From VAXT01 sp963827725 (GTDB lineage Bacteria > Actinomycetota > Thermoleophilia > Gaiellales > Gaiellaceae), in contig CAWHBM010000004.1 of assembly GCA_963827725.1 (NCBI GenBank), positions 1 to 25,213 on the forward strand: DNA of 25,213 bases. Reading direction: 5' to 3'. The position numbers were made by a program, and so were the translations under genes. Positions within the stretch are counted from its first letter, which is position 1; each line of letters begins with the position of its first letter. Below are positions 21,882 through 25,213 of the stretch, one piece after another. Below the pieces are notes generated by a model, which was not told the DNA's origin, ran no database searches, and saw only the letters and a program-made list of their open reading frames with translations.

Positions 21882-24800
21882 TCAGGCGGCAATCGCCGTG
21901 AACGGGACGGCGCCGAGCCTTTCGAAGATCTCCTGTCCCTCGCGCGACGCGTTCTCGTCGCCGCAGCGCCCGAGGCCGAGCAGGGCGTATCCTCGCTCGA
22001 CGACCGAGCCCCACTCCTGCCAGCCCGCTGCGGCTTGAGCATAGAGGCTCGCCGCCTCGTCCTTCCGCCCCTGAGACTCCGCGACGATCGCCCTGGCTGA
22101 CGTAAGCGCGTGGCGGGATGCAGGCAAAGGCACGACATCGGCAGCCCTCTCGACCAGAGAATCGGCGAGGTCTGCCCTTCCCGCCGCGAAGCTGACGAGG
22201 ACCGCCATCGGCAAGCTGTCGAGGCCCGGTCGCTCGCGCTCGTACTCCGCCACGAGAGCTGCTGCCTCCTCTAGCTCTCCGCCGAGCGCGGACAGGAACG
22301 CGGCGTGGGCAAGAGCCGGCTCGAGGACCTGCGGATCGGCGATCTCGCGCGCCCGCGGGAGGAAGATCGAGGCCAACCGTGCCGCCTCCTCCATGTTCCC
22401 GCGCTGTGCGTGGACGGGGGCCGAGACGATGAGTGCGATGACCTCGATCTGCGTGCCGCCCTGCTCCCGGTCCCAGCGCATGAGGGCTTCGGCCTCCCGC
22501 AGGAGCTCATCCCACTGCCCGAGCTCATAGAGGTACGGCAGCCTCGACACCCGCGACCACATCTCGTGGTGCGTCAGCCCTCGCCGGCGCGCGAACTCGT
22601 TTCCCGCCTCGATGAGCTGAAGGCCGGCTGCGGCGCCGTCGAACATGGCGACCACCTCTCCGAGATTGCCGTACGATGTCGCGGTCTCGATGCCCAGCCC
22701 GAGCGTCAGACCGAGGTCGAGCGCCTGCCGCTGGTCGTCGAGCCCGGAGTAGTCGCCCATGGCGACGCGCGCGAGACCGCGGAACTGGAGATTGCGCACG
22801 ATGTTCTCGACGCCGAGCTCTTCGGCCAGCGCGATGCCCTTCTCGGCCCAGTCAATTGCTGCCTGGGACCGACCCGCCAGCGCGTCCTCACCTGCGGCCC
22901 GTTCGTAGGCGAGCACGAGCTCGGGCCCTGGCTCGCGCTCGAGTATCGAAATGGCTTCGAGCGTGATCGCATGGGCACGACCCGTGTCGCCCCTCCGCCA
23001 GAGCGCTCGCGACAGGCCGACCCTCGCGACAGCCGCCGCGTGCTCGTCCAGCGCCGGCAACGCCTCCTCGTACGCCTGCTCCGCTTCGACGACACGGCCC
23101 TGCTCCTGCAGCGCGTCGGCCAGCTTCACGAGCAGGCCCGCGCGGTCCTGACCCTCTGACAGCTCGAGGGCACGGCGATACGCCGCCTCAGCGGCAGGTA
23201 TGTCGAGCTGCATCGCTCGGTCGCCGGCTAGCACGAGGAAGCCGGCGAGCCGCTGCTCCAGGTCGCCGGCCGGTCGAGCATCGCCGGCTGCCTGCCACAG
23301 CTCGATTGCCTGGTCGTAGTGGTAGACGAGGATCTCAGCGTGGTCGGACACGCGCTCCTGCGCAGCCTCGACCCACCCCGCCGCCAGGACGTGCTTCTCA
23401 GCCCGTTGTGCGCGCGGGATCTGCTGGTAGGCGACGTCGCGGACCAGCACGTGCCAAAACGAGAACTCGTCCTCTCCGGCCACCGAGGACAGGCGGGAGG
23501 GACGCACGAACTCGCGGCGCACTAGCTCACGCACGCCGTCCAGCACATCGCTGCGCTCTCTGCCGCCCATCGCCGCGAGAGCGCCGGTCCAGAAGACCTT
23601 GCCGACGACGGCGGCGTCCTGCACCAGCGACTTCAAGTGGGGCGCCAGCGTGTCGAGCCGCGCGGCGATCAGCGCCTGGACGGTCTCCGGCACGGCAATC
23701 TCCTCATCGCCGCGCTCCGCCAGCATCCGCACGAACTGCTCCGTGTAGAGCGGATTGCCGCCGGCGCGCTCGAGGAGCGCGGCCTGCGTCTCTGCAGGCA
23801 GCACCGAACGCTCGAGCAGTGCGCCGATCAGCCTCGCCGTCTCATCGTCGGAGAGAGGTGAGAGCCCGACCGTCGTCGAATTGCGCCGCCCTCCTCCCCA
23901 GTCCGGGCGGCTCTCGTAGAGCTCGGGCCGTGCCGTGCCGACCACCAGCAGCGGCACCGGCGCAGCCCAGTCGAGGAGCTCCTCCACGAAGTCGAGCAAC
24001 GCAGCGTCGGCCCAGTGGACGTCCTCGATCACGAGCACGAGCGGCCGCTGCGCGGCGAGCGCCTCGAGGTAGCGCCGCCAGGCCGTGAACGCCTCTTGAC
24101 GGGCAACGCCGGCACCCTCCTCCTGCGCACCGACGAGAGGGGCGAGCCGGTCCGTGAACCACGTGTGCTCCGCCTCGTCCGCGACGGCAGCCGCGACGGC
24201 GCGTTCGAGCTTCGCGTGAGCCTCCGCAGGGCGGTCCGACTCGAGGATCCCGGCCTCGGCTTTGACGATCTCTCCCAGCGCCCAGAACGTGATCCCCTCG
24301 CCGTACGGGAGACAGCGGCCCTGGCGCCAGGTGATGAGCTCCGACCGCCGGTCGACTTCCTGGCTCAGCTCCCACACGAGCCGGCTCTTGCCGAGCCCCG
24401 GCTCGCCGACGACCGTGACCAGCTGCACCGACGGCTCCTGCTGCGCCCGCGTGAGCGTGTTGACGAGGACCGCGAGGTCGCGCTCGCGTCCGACGAACGG
24501 GGTACGCGCGCCAAGCTCCGTCTCCACTCCGAACCGGCTGCGGGCACCGACCACTTGCCACACGGGGATCGGCTCGGCCTTGCCCTTCGCGCTCACCGGA
24601 TCGAGCGGCTCGGTCACGATCACGTCGCCCGCCCCGCGCATCGTGGCCTCGTCGACGATCACCGCTCCGACGGGCGCTGCGCTCTGCAAGCGCGCCGCCG
24701 TGTTGACGATGTCGCCCGTCGCAATCCCCTCACCCCGCTCCGGCCGCGCTCCGAGGGCGACGACTGCCTCCCCGGTTGCCACTGCGGCGCGCACCGCGAG

Positions 24801-25202
24801 ATCGAGATCCCGCTCCTCGTTCAGCTCCTGGATCGCCTCGAGGATTCGCAAGCCCGAGCGCACGGCCCGTTCCGCATCATCCTCGTGTGCGACCGGAGCG
24901 CCGAAGACGGCCATCACCGCGTCGCCGATGAACTTCTCGACCGTTCCGCCGAAGCGCTCGATCTCGATCTTCAGCCGTTCGTGGTACGGCCGGAGCGCCG
25001 CGCGGACATCCTCCGGGTCGGCCCTGTCGGAACGGCCGGTGAAGCCGACGAGGTCGACGAAGAGCACCGAGACGACCTTCCGCTCCTCGGCCGGCGCGGG
25101 CCGCTCCGCGAGCGGCTCACCGCAGGCGAGGCAGAATCGCGCCTCCTCCGGATTCTCCTGCCCGCAGGCGGGGCAGACCTGGGCGGGCGATCCGTCGCTC
25201 AC
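21882..25202 (-). CDS. Zinc-ribbon / class III nucleotidyl cyclase / AAA ATPase / TPR regulator
   Basis: The product has 1106 residues. An N-terminal zinc ribbon (C10, C13, C24, C27) precedes a class III adenylate/guanylate cyclase domain (about 42-220). Its metal-binding aspartates D50 (LFVDLVGFT) and D94 (EKFIGDAVMAVFG) are present, with K90, D164 and the transition-state pair N167/R171 (DIVNTAARL). It therefore looks catalytically competent. An AAA/AfsR-type P-loop ATPase follows: PFVGRERDLAVL, Walker A GEPGLGKS at 266-273, and Walker B LVLVIEDVHWAD ending near 399. From about 650 on there are TPR-like helices. The start is GTG 25202, close to the window edge, and the promoter is outside. 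The family is common in actinobacteria and serves as a large signalling ATPase; its input and output here are unknown. Confidence 0.9.
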   Translation of the reverse strand: MSDGSPAQVCPACGQENPEEARFCLACGEPLAERPAPAEERKVVSVLFVDLVGFTGRSDRADPEDVRAALRPYHERLKIEIERFGGTVEKFIGDAVMAVFGAPVAHEDDAERAVRSGLRILEAIQELNEERDLDLAVRAAVATGEAVVALGARPERGEGIATGDIVNTAARLQSAAPVGAVIVDEATMRGAGDVIVTEPLDPVSAKGKAEPIPVWQVVGARSRFGVETELGARTPFVGRERDLAVLVNTLTRAQQEPSVQLVTVVGEPGLGKSRLVWELSQEVDRRSELITWRQGRCLPYGEGITFWALGEIVKAEAGILESDRPAEAHAKLERAVAAAVADEAEHTWFTDRLAPLVGAQEEGAGVARQEAFTAWRRYLEALAAQRPLVLVIEDVHWADAALLDFVEELLDWAAPVPLLVVGTARPELYESRPDWGGGRRNSTTVGLSPLSDDETARLIGALLERSVLPAETQAALLERAGGNPLYTEQFVRMLAERGDEEIAVPETVQALIAARLDTLAPHLKSLVQDAAVVGKVFWTGALAAMGGRERSDVLDGVRELVRREFVRPSRLSSVAGEDEFSFWHVLVRDVAYQQIPRAQRAEKHVLAAGWVEAAQERVSDHAEILVYHYDQAIELWQAAGDARPAGDLEQRLAGFLVLAGDRAMQLDIPAAEAAYRRALELSEGQDRAGLLVKLADALQEQGRVVEAEQAYEEALPALDEHAAAVARVGLSRALWRRGDTGRAHAITLEAISILEREPGPELVLAYERAAGEDALAGRSQAAIDWAEKGIALAEELGVENIVRNLQFRGLARVAMGDYSGLDDQRQALDLGLTLGLGIETATSYGNLGEVVAMFDGAAAGLQLIEAGNEFARRRGLTHHEMWSRVSRLPYLYELGQWDELLREAEALMRWDREQGGTQIEVIALIVSAPVHAQRGNMEEAARLASIFLPRAREIADPQVLEPALAHAAFLSALGGELEEAAALVAEYERERPGLDSLPMAVLVSFAAGRADLADSLVERAADVVPLPASRHALTSARAIVAESQGRKDEAASLYAQAAAGWQEWGSVVERGYALLGLGRCGDENASREGQEIFERLGAVPFTAIAA

Positions 25203-25213
25203 GGCTAGGCGGC

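Noticed and set aside
24015..25208. Plus-strand open frame of 397 codons at the right edge
   Set aside because: It is antisense to the cyclase/AAA gene, whose catalytic residues are all readable on the minus strand.
1..25213. CRISPR arrays or insertion sequences
   Set aside because: No regularly spaced repeats, transposase-like frames or terminal inverted repeats were seen.

Overview
This 25.2 kb, GC-rich window looks like a chromosomal contig from a high-GC actinobacterium. My inference is class Thermoleophilia (Gaiellales or Solirubrobacterales-like). It rests on base composition, gene content (F420/luciferase-type oxidoreductase, cyclase-AAA-TPR protein, MoaD-type domain) and repeated leaderless starts of the form TAnnnT, 6-7 nt, GTG. 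No database was consulted.

Layout from left to right. Positions 1-2006 (minus) hold typA/bipA followed by the start of greA, overlapping by one base; greA appears to carry a one-base deletion. A peptidase S51 gene (2205-2885) diverges from typA. Positions 2963-8601 form a methyl-metabolism-like cluster: two paralogous FAD oxidoreductases (minus) diverge from two GcvT/DmdA-type folate-dependent methyltransferases (plus), back to back around one AT-rich patch.

Positions 8745-14568 hold the most unusual locus. A short leader ORF is followed by a 1384-residue membrane-anchored TPR protein and a 547-residue soluble protein, joined by overlapping codons. By eye, the C-terminus of the first and two tandem stretches of the second resemble the cytoplasmic domain of the type III export gate protein FlhA (FHIPEP family). 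No other export-apparatus or flagellar gene is present.

Positions 14590-17091 are bounded by a degenerate copy of the 3' half of tRNA-fMet on the left and an intact tRNA-fMet on the right. Between them lie a GNAT acetyltransferase, a DUF6308-like gene and a secreted nucleoside hydrolase. The GNAT and hydrolase genes each carry a one-base frameshift in a C/G run.

Positions 17190-20515 form a plus-strand run: a BNR-repeat propeller fused to a MoaD/ThiS-like domain, a small membrane/coiled-coil protein, a Ppx/GppA phosphatase and a luciferase-like oxidoreductase. A berberine-bridge-type FAD oxidase (20526-21872) follows. It converges on a large zinc-ribbon/class III cyclase/AAA/TPR regulator (21882-25202, minus).

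Three genes (greA, GNAT, nucleoside hydrolase) are broken by single-base indels in short G/C homopolymers. This pattern suggests consensus error in the assembly as much as real decay.
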